64,000 bases of DNA from Deinococcus aquatilis DSM 23025 (GTDB lineage Bacteria > Deinococcota > Deinococci > Deinococcales > Deinococcaceae). Below, piece by piece: positions 1 to 10,200 of the stretch; the stretch's first letter is position 1; each line of letters begins with the position of its first letter. The stretch lies in assembly GCF_000378445.1 (NCBI RefSeq), contig NZ_KB899697.1, forward strand, positions 62,001-126,000, in the 5' to 3' direction. Below the pieces are notes generated by a model. That model searched no databases, had not been told where the DNA came from, and saw nothing but the letters and a program-made list of their open reading frames with translations. Made by a program: the position numbers and the translations under genes.

Positions 1-23
1 CACAAACTCTTGCTCCAGGGGCA

Positions 24-950
24 ATGAATCCTCGGGCGCTCAATCCCTGGGCACTGGGCGCGAGCCTCTATGCACCGGCCACCCGTGACGACCTGGTACA
101 ACTGGGCACCGATAAATATCCTCTGCTGTCCAGCCTGATCTACTGCACAGAAGACGCTGTGCGCGAGGAAGATGTGCCGCGTGCAATGGCGAATCTGGCC
201 CGCGCCCTGCCCGAGCTTCCCCCGCCCGGCACCGGCCCCCTGCGCCTGATCCGCGCCCGAAATCCAGAAGTGCTGGCGCAGTTGCTGACGATGGATCTGC
301 ACGGGATCAGCGGCTTTGTGCTGCCCAAAACGCACGACGGCAATCTGGCGACCTACATGCGCCATCTGCACCGCGACGAACACGCTCACCTGTCGGTGCT
401 GCTGACCCTGGAAACCCGCGAGGCGCTCAGTGAGCACCGGATGGCCTGCCTGCGCGACCTGATCTTTCAGGAAAGCTGGCAGCATAGAATTGCCTGCCTG
501 CGAATTGGCGGCAACGACCTGATGCACGCACTGGGAGTGCGCCGCACGCCGGGACGCACCCTCTACGAAGGGCCGCTGGAACGGGTCATCAGTATGTTGA
601 TCGGCGTATTCAAGCCGTACGGGTTCATGCTTTCCAGTCCGGTCTACGAGGTGTTTGAAGACCTGACCACGCTGGCCCGTGAAGTTCAGCAGGACCTCGA
701 ATATGGGCTGTCGGGCAAAACCATCATTCATCCGGTACAGCTGACCACTGTACTGAACGGCTACCGAGTAACCGAGGGCGACCTGCAAGAAGCCCATGCA
801 ATTTTGGCCGAAGATGCACCTGCCGTTTTCAAGATGAATGGCCGGATGTGTGAGCCAGCCACCCATACGCGTTGGGCGCAGGACATCCTGATTCGCGCGG
901 AGCAGTACGGGACCCTCCCCCCCCTGCGGCATGAAGCCCTGCATTTCTGA
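24..950 (+). CDS. HpcH/HpaI aldolase / CitE-like lyase family protein
   Basis: A 308-aa protein of the HpcH/HpaI aldolase-citrate lyase beta (CitE) superfamily, TIM-barrel enzymes that act on CoA-thioester or keto-acid substrates with a divalent metal. Seen: an early R-A-R-N segment (about 77-80), the strand LHGISGFVLPKTH (about 92-104), LLTLETREAL (about 125-134), RIGGNDLMHALGVRR and GLSGKTIIHPVQ, which match the family's substrate and metal-binding strands in order. The ATG at 24 is preceded by an AGGGG ribosome-binding site. Known: relatives of this length occur in Ter (tellurite/stress) operons of Deinococcus and other bacteria; the upstream genes that would show this lie outside the window. 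The exact substrate cannot be told from sequence. Confidence 0.75.
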   Translation: MNPRALNPWALGASLYAPATRDDLVQLGTDKYPLLSSLIYCTEDAVREEDVPRAMANLARALPELPPPGTGPLRLIRARNPEVLAQLLTMDLHGISGFVLPKTHDGNLATYMRHLHRDEHAHLSVLLTLETREALSEHRMACLRDLIFQESWQHRIACLRIGGNDLMHALGVRRTPGRTLYEGPLERVISMLIGVFKPYGFMLSSPVYEVFEDLTTLAREVQQDLEYGLSGKTIIHPVQLTTVLNGYRVTEGDLQEAHAILAEDAPAVFKMNGRMCEPATHTRWAQDILIRAEQYGTLPPLRHEALHF

Positions 951-1251
951 AATTCACTGCCCGAAATCGCCTCGATAATTTTTCGTTCCGATATAACTAG
1001 AAATCAGAAAAATCAACTCAAAGTATGTCCTTCTATCTTTTTCGCCCAGATCGTAACAGAAATATCAGCCATATCAGATCATCTCAGAATGACTTGTGTT
1101 TTATTTATCGCCGCACAGGATAAATTTAGAAGTCAAAGTAAATCATAAAAAGAGTACAGCAGTGTAGACCGGACGCAAAGTTTTGTGGAAAGTTCGTGAT
1201 TGTGGGCCACAACTGTAAGAGGGGTGTAGGTGGTGCTTACTAGATTGGCGT
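951..1251. other. AT-rich intergenic region, no gene
   Basis: About 300 bp markedly richer in A+T than the flanking genes, with several oligo-A/T runs. No credible coding frame or RNA gene was seen. Its right end holds a candidate leaderless promoter for the next gene. Confidence 0.5.
1241..1251 (+). promoter_or_regulatory. Candidate leaderless -10 box (TAGATT, 5 nt before ATG)
   Basis: TAGATT at 1241-1246 fits TANNNT and is followed by only 5 nt before the ATG at 1252. There is no Shine-Dalgarno sequence in range. No clear -35 was seen. Confidence 0.4.
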
Positions 1252-2481
1252 ATGCACCGTAATGAAACCCCTTCCAAGGCCGTACTGACAGGCACGTTCG
1301 TTCGTCATCTTTCAGTTGGCCTGAGTGTTTCGGCCCTGATCTTGGGTGGAGCGCAGGCGGCCACCATCAAATTGGCGACCATCAGTCCCCTCAGCGGCAG
1401 CCTGACGGCCATCGGATCGGAGGTCAAGCGCGGCGCAGAATTGGCCGTACAGGAGCAGGCCAAGGCATTCAAAGCGCTCGGGCATGATCTGGTCTTGGCC
1501 CCCTTCGATGACCAGGCCTCGGCCACACTGGGGGCGCAGATTGCCGGAACCGTGATGGCCGACAAGAGCATTCTGGGCGTGGTGGGTGCGCTCAACTCCA
1601 GCGTATCCAACGTGGTGGCCGCCGCCTTTGCTCCGGGCAAGCTGGCAATGATTTCGCCTGCCAGCACCAACGACCAACTGACGCGCAACAACTGGATGCA
1701 CTTCAGCCGCGTGGTCTCTGCCGACAGCGCACAGGGTGTGGCCGCTGCAAACTACATTGCCGACGAACTCAAGGCGAGCAGCGTCTACGTGATCTCTGAC
1801 AACACCGCGTATGGCAACGGTCTGACCAAAGTCCTGCTGACCAACCTCAAGAAGCGCAGTGTGAAAGTGGCCGACTATGCGGGCGCGTCCACACCATCCC
1901 AGATCGCCGACGTGATCAAAAAGGTGAAGCTCAGCAAAGCCAACGTGGTCTACTTTGGCGGCACCGACGATACGGGCGCTGTACTGGTGAAAGGACTGCG
2001 CACCGCTGGCGTCAAGGCCACCTTCATGGGCGGCGACGGGCTGGACTCGCCCAGCTTTCTCAAACGCGCCGGAATCGCGGGCGCAGGCGTGGTGTACACC
2101 ACCGGCTTTGGCCCGGTCAGCGCTTTCTCCAACGCCCTGACCTTTACCAACAAGTACCAGGCGGCCTACGGAGCCAAGCCCAGCGGAGTCGCCGTCTATG
2201 CCTACGACGCCGCCAACGTGATGCTGGACGCCATGAAAAGCGCCCTGAAACAGGCGGGCACCGTGCCCACGCGCTTGCAGGTGGCCGAAGCCGTGCGTAA
2301 GGTCAACCTCCCCGCCTGCTTCGACGGCGACACCTCCAGTTGCGTGACCATCACGGGCGCAGTGGGCTTTTCCAGCACCGGCGAGCGGATGCGTTCGCGC
2401 CTGCTGATCATGAAATTCGATGATCTGTTGCAGGCACAGGTGGCCAAGATTCAGATCGTCAATGCAGAAAGCCTGAAGTAA
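1252..2481 (+). CDS. Branched-chain amino acid-type ABC transporter substrate-binding protein
   Basis: A 409-aa extracytoplasmic solute-binding protein of the LivJ/LivK type (type I periplasmic binding fold). Seen: a basic N-terminus and hydrophobic stretch ending in GGAQA-A near residue 36, typical of a Sec signal peptide; then the family start [18 protein letters not shown], a lobe-1 segment [19 protein letters not shown], and a [13 protein letters not shown] helix near the C-terminus. The gene stands alone: no LivH/M permease or LivF/G ATPase lies next to it, so partners must be encoded elsewhere or it works as an orphan receptor. A strong hairpin follows the stop. The true ligand may be an amino acid, a peptide or another small molecule. 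Confidence 0.85.
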   Translation: MHRNETPSKAVLTGTFVRHLSVGLSVSALILGGAQAATIKLATISPLSGSLTAIGSEVKRGAELAVQEQAKAFKALGHDLVLAPFDDQASATLGAQIAGTVMADKSILGVVGALNSSVSNVVAAAFAPGKLAMISPASTNDQLTRNNWMHFSRVVSADSAQGVAAANYIADELKASSVYVISDNTAYGNGLTKVLLTNLKKRSVKVADYAGASTPSQIADVIKKVKLSKANVVYFGGTDDTGAVLVKGLRTAGVKATFMGGDGLDSPSFLKRAGIAGAGVVYTTGFGPVSAFSNALTFTNKYQAAYGAKPSGVAVYAYDAANVMLDAMKSALKQAGTVPTRLQVAEAVRKVNLPACFDGDTSSCVTITGAVGFSSTGERMRSRLLIMKFDDLLQAQVAKIQIVNAESLK

Positions 2482-2541
2482 GCAGAGAACCTGAAGTAAC
2501 CGTCTGAAGTTCCGACGCTGCTGGTATCAAAACCGATCAGT

Positions 2542-2584
2542 TCAGAGAGAGGCATCCAGGATTGCGCCAGATGCCTCTCTCTGA
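2542..2584 (+). terminator. Strong hairpin after the binding-protein gene
   Basis: A perfect 15-bp stem (2542-2556 pairing with 2570-2584) around a 13-nt loop, 60 bp after the stop codon. The following bases (gcttggtctattt) are only moderately T-rich, so it may be an intrinsic terminator or a 3' stabiliser. Confidence 0.65.
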
Positions 2585-3305
2585 GCTTGGTCTATTTCGC
2601 TGAATTGATGCCTGATCCCAAACAGCGAGACTGCGCGAGAATCATCCGAGCGGACTGGCAAAGCGGCGAAGCAGAGCGAGGGACGAGAATTCCGGGAGGA
2701 GTGGCGTCCGTTCACGACGAGGGCTGGTGCCGATGGACGACCCTATCGGCGCTTACCCGGATATTCGGGAATCGAAGCAGGTCCGCACGATGCGGACTCC
2801 GTTGAATGACTGCACAGCAAGGAGCTTCATCAGCTCCGTGTCCACATCGCGTGGCGCGTTTAGGAGAACATCTTGTGGGTAGGGGCACCCAACCTCTCAA
2901 AAACCCGGCACATCATCTAGAAACAGAAGTTGACGGCAGCCTCTTGATCATGCTCTTAAAAAATTTTCATGTAGACATCTGAAAGCGTATGAACCAAACA
3001 AGTCTGGCTCCTCATGTCCTCTCAGCCAGAACTCATCTGGATATCTGCGAAGGCACGCTACCAAAATAATGGATTTACTGCGTGGAAGGGCAGCAATCTC
3101 TGCCCCCAAAGTATTAAGACGAGACAGCAACAATAGAGCCAGGCAAGATAACGAAATCTTAATTTAATAACCTATTCTTAAAATGAGTGCTGCCAACTGT
3201 TGCATCGTCCAAAAAAGTGACAAAAATGTCAGTACGACAATGTAAACTCATTTCATCCTCACAGCGGCTGCCCAGGCCCTGCCTGATCTCTTAAGGAGAT
3301 TCACC
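2585..3305. other. 720-bp gene-poor region with structured segment
   Basis: No credible gene: short frames on both strands have no family features. The left part (about 2600-2850) is G+C-rich and full of short inverted repeats, listed separately as a candidate repeat. The right part (about 2930-3240) is A+T-rich and probably contains the promoter of the subtilisin gene, which has a good ribosome-binding site at its 3' edge. Confidence 0.5.
2610..2845. repeat. Candidate structured intergenic repeat
   Basis: Several small inverted repeats follow one another: GCCGAT/ATCGGC around 2730-2752, CCG-GATATT-CGG near 2758-2769, TCCGCA-CGA-TGCGGA near 2784-2798 and GGAGCT-TCATC-AGCTCC near 2821-2837. 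Such clustering in non-coding DNA resembles dispersed small repeats known in Deinococcus genomes. Only one copy is in this window, so its repeat nature is inferred. Confidence 0.3.
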
Positions 3306-4676
3306 ATGATCCTACGTAAAACGCTGTCTGCTTCTGCTCTCCTCTCCTTTGCTCTTTTGACAGCCTGCAACACCACACCAGCAACCGACCTGACCTCAAG
3401 CAACACTGCCCGCTTCGATTACGTGGCAACGGTGCCGCTTGAAACTGGCGATACACCCAGAGATCTGGCGAAGACTCTGGGAGGCACGGTATTGTCGTGG
3501 GACAATGCTGATTGTGGCGCGGCAGATTCCGAGGTCTGCGTGGCGCTGATGGGCATGAACATCAACAACACGGCTCAGGGCGAGGTATCGTCCACGACCG
3601 CACAGCTGCACGCACAGAGCCTCGCAGCTCAGGCCAGCCGCAAGGTGTATATCGAGCCGAACAAGAATGTCTTCAGCGGCGGCGGAAGTATGACCGCCAT
3701 CATGGGCGGGTCCATGAGCCTCTGGGCAGGTGGATCCATGAGCCTCTGGGCAGGCGGATCCATGAGCCTCTGGGCAGGTGGAAGCTACTCTCCCCTTCCC
3801 CAGAACTCTACCCTCTGGCAACAGATTCGTCTTCAGCAGGCGCAGGCGCTTGCCCCCAACCTCGGTGATGGAGTTACTGTGGCCGTCATCGATACGGGGA
3901 TAGACCTTCAGCACCCTGCTTTTCAGGGATCCCTCACCGATCCTGCGTCATGGCGTGATTTCTACGCCGCCGATAACGATCCGCAGGAAGAGGGCACCCT
4001 GGGCGTTGGTGGATATGGTCACGGCACGAACGTTGCCGGAATCATTCTTCAGATCGCGCCGGAAGCCAAAATTATGCCCCTGCGCGTGTTGGGCGAGGAC
4101 GGTTCCGGCGACGTGGTCATGGTCGCGCAGGCTGTCGATTGGGCCGTTGCCAAAGGTGCGAAGGTCATCAACATGAGCCTTGGCAGCGAAGACAACTCCA
4201 AGGTGGTTCAGGACGCCATCAACCGGGCAAGCACCCGAGGTGTTCTGGTGGTGTCGTCGGCAGGAAATGCCAACCTCGGCAAAATCACCTACCCCGCCAA
4301 CAACGCTCAGCTGAAGGGCCCTGGAGACTATGCCGTCAGCGTGGGCAGCGTCAGTCTTCAGGATGTCAAATCGACCTTCTCCAACTACAGCAACACCCTG
4401 GAACTCGTGGCACCCGGCGAAAACGTGGCTGCCCCGGCCCCCGGTGGAATGGTGGCAGCCTGGAGCGGGACTTCGATGGCCGCCCCCATGGCCGCAGGTG
4501 GTCTGGCACTGGCGTTGGGACAACCTCTCAAGGTGCCTTTAAATGATGTCACCAAGAAAATGATTGGAACAGCCTTCGATGTCTACGATATCTCCGCCAA
4601 CCGGCCCTACAGAGACATGCTCGGAGACAAAGGACGCCTCGACCTCGCGCTTTTCCTCCAAAACGTCATCAAATAA
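3306..4676 (+). CDS. Subtilisin-like (S8) serine protease, putative lipoprotein
   Basis: A 456-aa secreted S8 peptidase. Seen: an N-terminal signal with a lipobox (LLTAC, Cys about 21), suggesting a membrane-anchored lipoprotein; a propeptide-like segment; an in-frame repeat of SMSLWAGG (residues 136-159); then the catalytic domain. The triad is complete: Asp196 in VAVIDTGID, His239 in GHGTNVAGI and Ser390 in GTSMAAPMAAGG. The oxyanion Asn lies in SSAGNAN. The ATG at 3306 is preceded by AAGGAGA. The catalytic Ser is in the usual place, so the enzyme should be active. It probably processes or degrades extracellular proteins. No operon partner is evident. It is flanked by gaps of 720 and 181 bp. 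Confidence 0.9.
   Translation: MILRKTLSASALLSFALLTACNTTPATDLTSSNTARFDYVATVPLETGDTPRDLAKTLGGTVLSWDNADCGAADSEVCVALMGMNINNTAQGEVSSTTAQLHAQSLAAQASRKVYIEPNKNVFSGGGSMTAIMGGSMSLWAGGSMSLWAGGSMSLWAGGSYSPLPQNSTLWQQIRLQQAQALAPNLGDGVTVAVIDTGIDLQHPAFQGSLTDPASWRDFYAADNDPQEEGTLGVGGYGHGTNVAGIILQIAPEAKIMPLRVLGEDGSGDVVMVAQAVDWAVAKGAKVINMSLGSEDNSKVVQDAINRASTRGVLVVSSAGNANLGKITYPANNAQLKGPGDYAVSVGSVSLQDVKSTFSNYSNTLELVAPGENVAAPAPGGMVAAWSGTSMAAPMAAGGLALALGQPLKVPLNDVTKKMIGTAFDVYDISANRPYRDMLGDKGRLDLALFLQNVIK
3711..3782 (+). repeat. Three tandem 24-bp in-frame repeats (SMSLWAGG)
   Basis: Units 3711-3734, 3735-3758 and 3759-3782 are nearly identical at the DNA level and encode SMSLWAGG three times, between the propeptide and the catalytic domain of the subtilisin gene. 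The preceding residues GGSMTAIMGG look like a diverged extra copy. Near-identity of the DNA suggests recent slippage or copy-number change. Confidence 0.9.
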
Positions 4677-4735
4677 CACCTGATGACTTCCGGTATTTAG
4701 CCGCTGCCTGATTTTCTGACCACTCGGCGCTGAAT

Positions 4736-4800
4736 TCACGGCCACACTCGGGTTCTGTAGAGATGAGCAACCTTGTCTTCCGAATCCAAAGTGGCCGTGA
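4736..4800. other. 10-bp inverted repeat upstream of HD-GYP gene
   Basis: TCACGGCCAC at 4736-4745 and its exact complement at 4791-4800 flank a 45-nt spacer in the 181-bp gap between the subtilisin and HD-GYP genes. It could form a long hairpin or be a paired operator; function unknown. Confidence 0.4.
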
Positions 4801-4857
4801 TCCATTCTCAAATTTCCCTGACCGTTTTTTCGTTGACTTTGGAGGCTCTCCGTTCCT

Positions 4858-7047
4858 GTGAATAACCCTGTAGACCGCAGCGCAAATCATCTGCAACAGC
4901 CCTATGAGGCTGCGGCACAGCTTCCCGTGCAACTGATGTACGAGGAAGCGTTGGCGCTGTTGGAAACAGACCCTCAGACGGCATTGATACGGGCGCAGGC
5001 GGCCTACGAACTGGCATCTGGATTCAGTGACGTTGAGTTACAGGCGCAGATTCTGTTGCTGCTGGGCCGCACACAACTTCAAACCTCAGATATGCCGGGT
5101 GCGCTGGAAAACTTTATCCGGTCTGCCGAGGCATACGCGCACAGCGGCGACTTTTTGGGACAGGCAGAGGCTGAGGGGTTTGCAGGCCGGGCCTGCTTGA
5201 ATTTAGGACAGTTGGAAGAAGCGGAAGCGTATTTGCAGACAGCTATTGAAAGGGCCGAGAAGTACACCTCTGAACGCGCCCAGATCATTCAGGCGACTGC
5301 ATTGAATCAACTTGCTGGCGTCCAGCACCATCAGGGAGCTTCTGCTTACGCCCTGAAATCACTTCAGTCTGCTCTGAGCCTCTGGCAATTGCAGAACAAC
5401 CTGAGTGGACAGGTCAACTGTTTTATCAATATCAGTAATATTCAGAGTGCTCTGGGTCAATATACTCAGGCGGTTCAGTCGCTCTCCAATGCACAGCAGG
5501 TGCATCAAAAATCTGTTAAAGACAATAAAACAGAAATTCTGATCCTTCACAATCTGGCCAGAGTGCATTACCTGAATAACGACTACCAACTGGCAGTAGA
5601 TGTCATGAGATCTGCTTACAGTATTGTCGCACAGACCGGTGACCAGAAATTTATTGCCACCGTTCAGCTCAATCTGGGCACCTTCCTCCTTGAATTACAT
5701 CAATACGAAGAGGCGAAGAATCACCTTGACTCGGCGTTGCAGTTAAATAGACAGCTGGCTCACACCTTGGGCGAGATGCATACCCTGGACAGCCTCGGCT
5801 CTCTTTACGAACAGACAGGAGAAGTAAAGCAGGCCAGCGAATCGCATCAGCAGGCGCTTGGCATTGCCGTCACCATTGGTGCAACTCAGGGTGAGCTGGA
5901 GGCCCGCCTGCATCTGGGCCGACTTCATCTGAATGCTGGTGAACTGGAACCTGCACTCCTGGAACTGCAGACAGCGCTGGAACTGGCTGAAAAGAACCGC
6001 TCTCCCAAGGAGCAGGCCACAGCGCACGAAGCTCTGGCAGCGTTGTTCGAGCAGCGGGGCGACATGGGACGTTCGGTGGTGCATTTGCGGGCGCTGCGGC
6101 AGATAGAACAGGAACTCTTTCACGCCGAGCGGGATCGGCAGACACGTAACCTGACCATTCAGTTCGAGGTAGAACGCGCCCGGCACGACGCGGACGTGTA
6201 CCGCCTGCGAACGGAGGTGGAACAGGAAGCCCGCCGCACTGCCGAACAGTTGGTGCAGGAACGGACTTCTGATCTGGCCCGCGCTCAACATGAGGTGGTG
6301 ACGCGGTTGGCGATGGCTGCCGAGTACCGCGACGACACGACAGGCGAACACACCCGGCGTGTGGGCCGCACTTCTGGCCGAATCGCGCGGGCGCTGGGCT
6401 GGGAAGAGGCAGAAATCAGCGTGCTCGGTGTGGCCGCCCGCCTGCATGACGTGGGGAAAATTGGTATTCCAGACAGCATTTTGCTGAAGTCAGGCAAACT
6501 GGACGCCGCCGAATACATCCAGATGCAGACCCATACCCTGATCGGCGCACGCATCCTGTCGGGTGGGCGCTCCAAATTGCTGCAACTGGCGGAAGAAATT
6601 GCCCTGACGCACCACGAACGCTGGGACGGCAGCGGCTATCCGCATGGGCTGGCCCAGGATCAGATTCCGCTCAGTGGGCGCATCGTGGCGGTAGCGGACG
6701 TGTACGACGCCCTGACACAGGCGCGTCCATACAAACCCGCCTGGACTTCGCAGGATGCTCTGGCCGAGATTCAGCGGCAGGCCGGGGCACACTTTGACCC
6801 GGCTGTCGTGGAGGCCGCACTGATGGTACTGAATCTGCCCGAACAGCCGTCAGCCGGACAACGTGCCGATTTGCTCAGCGAGGCCGCCTATTCAGAGGAT
6901 CTACCCATGGCCGAGGAGGACGCCTCTCAGGTGCTTTCAGTGTTCGAACAGCTTCTGATCGAGCGGACCACCGAACTTAAATCAGCCCGTGAAGCGGCCC
7001 AGCGGATGGAAGAAGCATTGCAACGACTCAGTACGGACGACCCATAA
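4858..7047 (+). CDS. TPR-repeat HD-GYP domain phosphodiesterase
   Basis: A 729-aa cytoplasmic signalling protein. Seen: about ten tetratricopeptide-type helical repeats (residues about 25-400), a predicted coiled-coil linker (about 410-480), and an HD-GYP domain with TGEHTRRVG, the metal-binding HD at His530-Asp531 (RLHDVGKIGIPD), THHERWDGSGYP with GYP at 593-595, and AVADVYDALT. Known: HD-GYP enzymes hydrolyse cyclic-di-GMP to pGpG or GMP. The C-terminal 100 residues look like another coiled coil. The start is GTG at 4858, 15 nt after GGAGG. It is followed 190 bp later by a GGDEF-EAL gene on the same strand, so the two may act on one c-di-GMP pool. The TPR part probably senses a partner protein. 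Confidence 0.88.
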   Translation: MNNPVDRSANHLQQPYEAAAQLPVQLMYEEALALLETDPQTALIRAQAAYELASGFSDVELQAQILLLLGRTQLQTSDMPGALENFIRSAEAYAHSGDFLGQAEAEGFAGRACLNLGQLEEAEAYLQTAIERAEKYTSERAQIIQATALNQLAGVQHHQGASAYALKSLQSALSLWQLQNNLSGQVNCFINISNIQSALGQYTQAVQSLSNAQQVHQKSVKDNKTEILILHNLARVHYLNNDYQLAVDVMRSAYSIVAQTGDQKFIATVQLNLGTFLLELHQYEEAKNHLDSALQLNRQLAHTLGEMHTLDSLGSLYEQTGEVKQASESHQQALGIAVTIGATQGELEARLHLGRLHLNAGELEPALLELQTALELAEKNRSPKEQATAHEALAALFEQRGDMGRSVVHLRALRQIEQELFHAERDRQTRNLTIQFEVERARHDADVYRLRTEVEQEARRTAEQLVQERTSDLARAQHEVVTRLAMAAEYRDDTTGEHTRRVGRTSGRIARALGWEEAEISVLGVAARLHDVGKIGIPDSILLKSGKLDAAEYIQMQTHTLIGARILSGGRSKLLQLAEEIALTHHERWDGSGYPHGLAQDQIPLSGRIVAVADVYDALTQARPYKPAWTSQDALAEIQRQAGAHFDPAVVEAALMVLNLPEQPSAGQRADLLSEAAYSEDLPMAEEDASQVLSVFEQLLIERTTELKSAREAAQRMEEALQRLSTDDP

Positions 7048-7237
7048 GGCAGTTTGGGTATGGCCCACAGGCAGGAAAACGCCGCACAGAGAGATCCTCT
7101 GTGACACAGCATGAAACGTATCTGGAGCAAAGAGAACCTTAGCAGGACGGAAGAGAAGACGGCTCAGGGGATCAGTGAGAAATAAAGGATGTTGTCCAGC
7201 AAAGTAGCAATCTGAGACAGGCGGCTCAGCGACCACG

Positions 7238-10200
7238 ATGAAAACTTCACTGGCGTCTGCAACCAATTTGACCGAGATCAACGGACGTGTCAGCCTGGCT
7301 GCTCATCCTCTGGCCGCCGACCTTCTGGAAGCGAGTCTGCCCGGAGATCCAGCACCGCAGGAACTGTACCGCCGAGTTCTGGCGCTGGCGATACAGGCCG
7401 TACCGGGAGTCCTGACAGGCCGCCTGTTCGGACGCGAGGCAGACGGCAGATTTCGGGTGCTGGCTGCCAGTGGACAGACGCTGGAATTGCTCAGAAGTCT
7501 GCACCTGGAACCGCACGATCTGATCTACGACCCGGCCCTTCGCAGCCAGTGGGTCAGCGGATTTCGGGCTGCTTTTGCCGACAGCCTGCCCACTGATCAG
7601 GCGGCGCTGCTGGAGGCGGCCCACGCGGCGGACAGCCTTCACAGTTTCCCCGACCGTCCTGTAAGTTCTGCGGTACAGGTCCTGATTGTGCCTGTACAGC
7701 TCAGGGGCGAGTTGCGGGCGGTACTGCATCTTGACCGCATAGACGGTGGGCAGACCGCCAGAGAACCGCATCAACAGGCCGCCCTCCTCGAATCCGACCT
7801 GACCCTGGGCCAGTGGTGCGGGGCACAGGTGGCGCTGGTGGTGCAGCATCTGGATACTGCCGCCACCTTGCAGGCTGGACAGAAAGAACTGAATCTGCTG
7901 AACCGGGCACACGCCGCAGTCACGGGAGCGCAGGATCTGGACGACCTGTTCCGACAGGTCATCAGCGCCGTGACTGAGCTACTGGAGGTCGAACATGCCA
8001 GCATCGCGCTGCTGGAAGGCGAGTTGCTGGTGCCCCAACAGCAGGCAGGAGGAGGCGTCTGGAGCGACAGTTATCCGCTGACTTCCGGAGTGTGCGGACG
8101 GGTGGCCCGCACTGGCCTCTCTATCCTGCTGCCCGATGTCCGCCAGGACCCGGAATACGTGCAGGAACACCCCGACGTGATCAGTGAACTGTGTGTGCCG
8201 CTGCTGGACGGCGAACGGGTGGTGGGGGTACTGAATCTGGAATCCAGCACCCAGCACCTGACCCCGCAGGATTTGCGGCAAGTTCAGGCCCTTGGGGTCT
8301 GGCTGGGGCGGGCCATAGCACGCGAGCGCCTGTACACCGCCAGCGAGCAGCAGCGGCGAGCGCTGGAGTTGCTGCACCGGGTTCGCACTGCCGTCAGCCG
8401 CACCCTAGATCTGCCCGAAACCATCCGCGCCGTCAACGAAAGCATTGCCCAGACGCTGGGATATCCGCAGGTCAGCGTGTATTTCTGCAAGGGTGATGAA
8501 CTGGTATTGCAGCATCAACTGGGCTACGAACAGGTCATAGAGCGCCTGCACCTGACGACCGGAGTGATGGGCAGGGTCGCCAGAACCGGGCAGGCCGAAT
8601 GGATCGAAGACATAGACCAGGAACCCGAAGCCCTGAAAGCGATGGAAGGCATTTCTTCCGAGGTGTGCGTGCCCCTGCATCTCAAAGGCGAAGTGGTAGG
8701 CGTGCTGAACGTAGAAAGCATGGGCGAGCGGCGTTTACGGGCCTGGGACGCGGAGCTGATCACGGCAGTGGGAGAATATGTGGACTACAGCCTGGAACGG
8801 GCGTCGCTGCACGCCCAGGTGAAAGACCGGGAGGTGCTCTACCGCCTGCTGGCCGAACACACCAGCGATCTGATCTGTCTGTACCAGCCGGGTGGCCCCC
8901 TGATCTATGTCAGCCCCAGCATCACGCCGCTGCTGGGTTTTATGCCCGGAGACGCCGTGCTGCACACGCCCGCACTGTTGGTCCATCCCAAAGACCGCTA
9001 TTACATCCGGCGGGCTTTTCGTGCCAACGGGGAGCCGATTCGCTGGCGACTGCGGCACCGAGATGGGCATTACATCTGGTTTGAGACCACCATCAGCCGG
9101 ATCGACCATGACCCATCCGGCAAGGATGCCCAGCCTGGACAATTTCTGATGTCCTCGCGCGACATTACGGCCCGGCACGGGGCAGAGGCGCGGTTGGCCT
9201 GGGCCGCCACCCACGATCCGCTGACGCACCTGCCCAACCGCGCCCTGTTGTTCGAGCGCCTCGGGGGGGTGCTGCGGACGGCGCAACGCAGCGGGCACCA
9301 CGCGTATGCCGTGCTGTACCTCGACATGGATCGGTTCAAAGTGATCAACGACAGCCTGGGACACGCGGTGGGCGACGAATTGCTGGTGGCATTTGCACAC
9401 CGCCTGCAAAGCACCATGCGGCAGGGTGACCTGGTGGCACGGCTGGGCGGCGATGAATTTGCCGTCCTACTGAGCAATGAATATGGTGGGTTACAACATG
9501 GTGGGCTGCAAGAGGATGGGCTGCTGGAAGCCAGGCGGGCGGCGGCCAGGTTACAGACGGCGCTGGCCGAGCCATTCGTGGTGGCAGGCCGCACCCTACG
9601 TGTTGCAGTCAGCATAGGCATCGCGCCGGGGCGGCCCGGACACCTGACCCCCGGCGACGTGTTGCGTGACGCCGATCTGAGCATGTACCGGGCCAAGCGA
9701 GACCGCCGGGAAACTGTCGCGACCTTCGACCTCAGCATGCACACCCGCGCCGTGCGGCAATTGCAGCTGGAAGCCGACCTGCCACATGCGGCCCGCCTGG
9801 GCCAACTCGGGCTGCATTTTCAACCCATCGTGAACCTGATTTCGGGCAAACTGCACAGTGCAGAGGCGTTGGTGCGCTGGCAGCATCCACAGTTGGGCCT
9901 GATTCCGCCTGATGAATTTATTCCGCTGGCCGAAGAACTGGATCTGATTACAGAGCTGGGAGACTGGGTGCTGCACCGCGCCTGCGCCCTGTACAGGCAG
10001 TGGAATCCGGCTCAGATGGGCCTCAATGTCAATGTTTCTACCCGGCAGTTTTTGAAGGAGGATTTTGTACAGCGGGTCGAGGAGGCGCTGAAGGCCCACG
10101 CCATGCCCGCCAACCGCCTGAACCTGGAAATTACCGAAAGTGCGCTTGTGGAGGATATGGACGAGGCTGCCCAGACGCTGGCGGGCCTCCGGGCACTGGG

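Noticed and set aside
2587..2805. 72-codon frame after the LivJ-type gene
   Set aside because: It starts in the arm region of the hairpin, has no homology features, and overlaps the structured non-coding segment.
3711..3782. Tandem repeats considered as a small CRISPR array
   Set aside because: Units are contiguous with no spacers, lie in frame in a protease gene and encode SMSLWAGG. No cas gene nearby.
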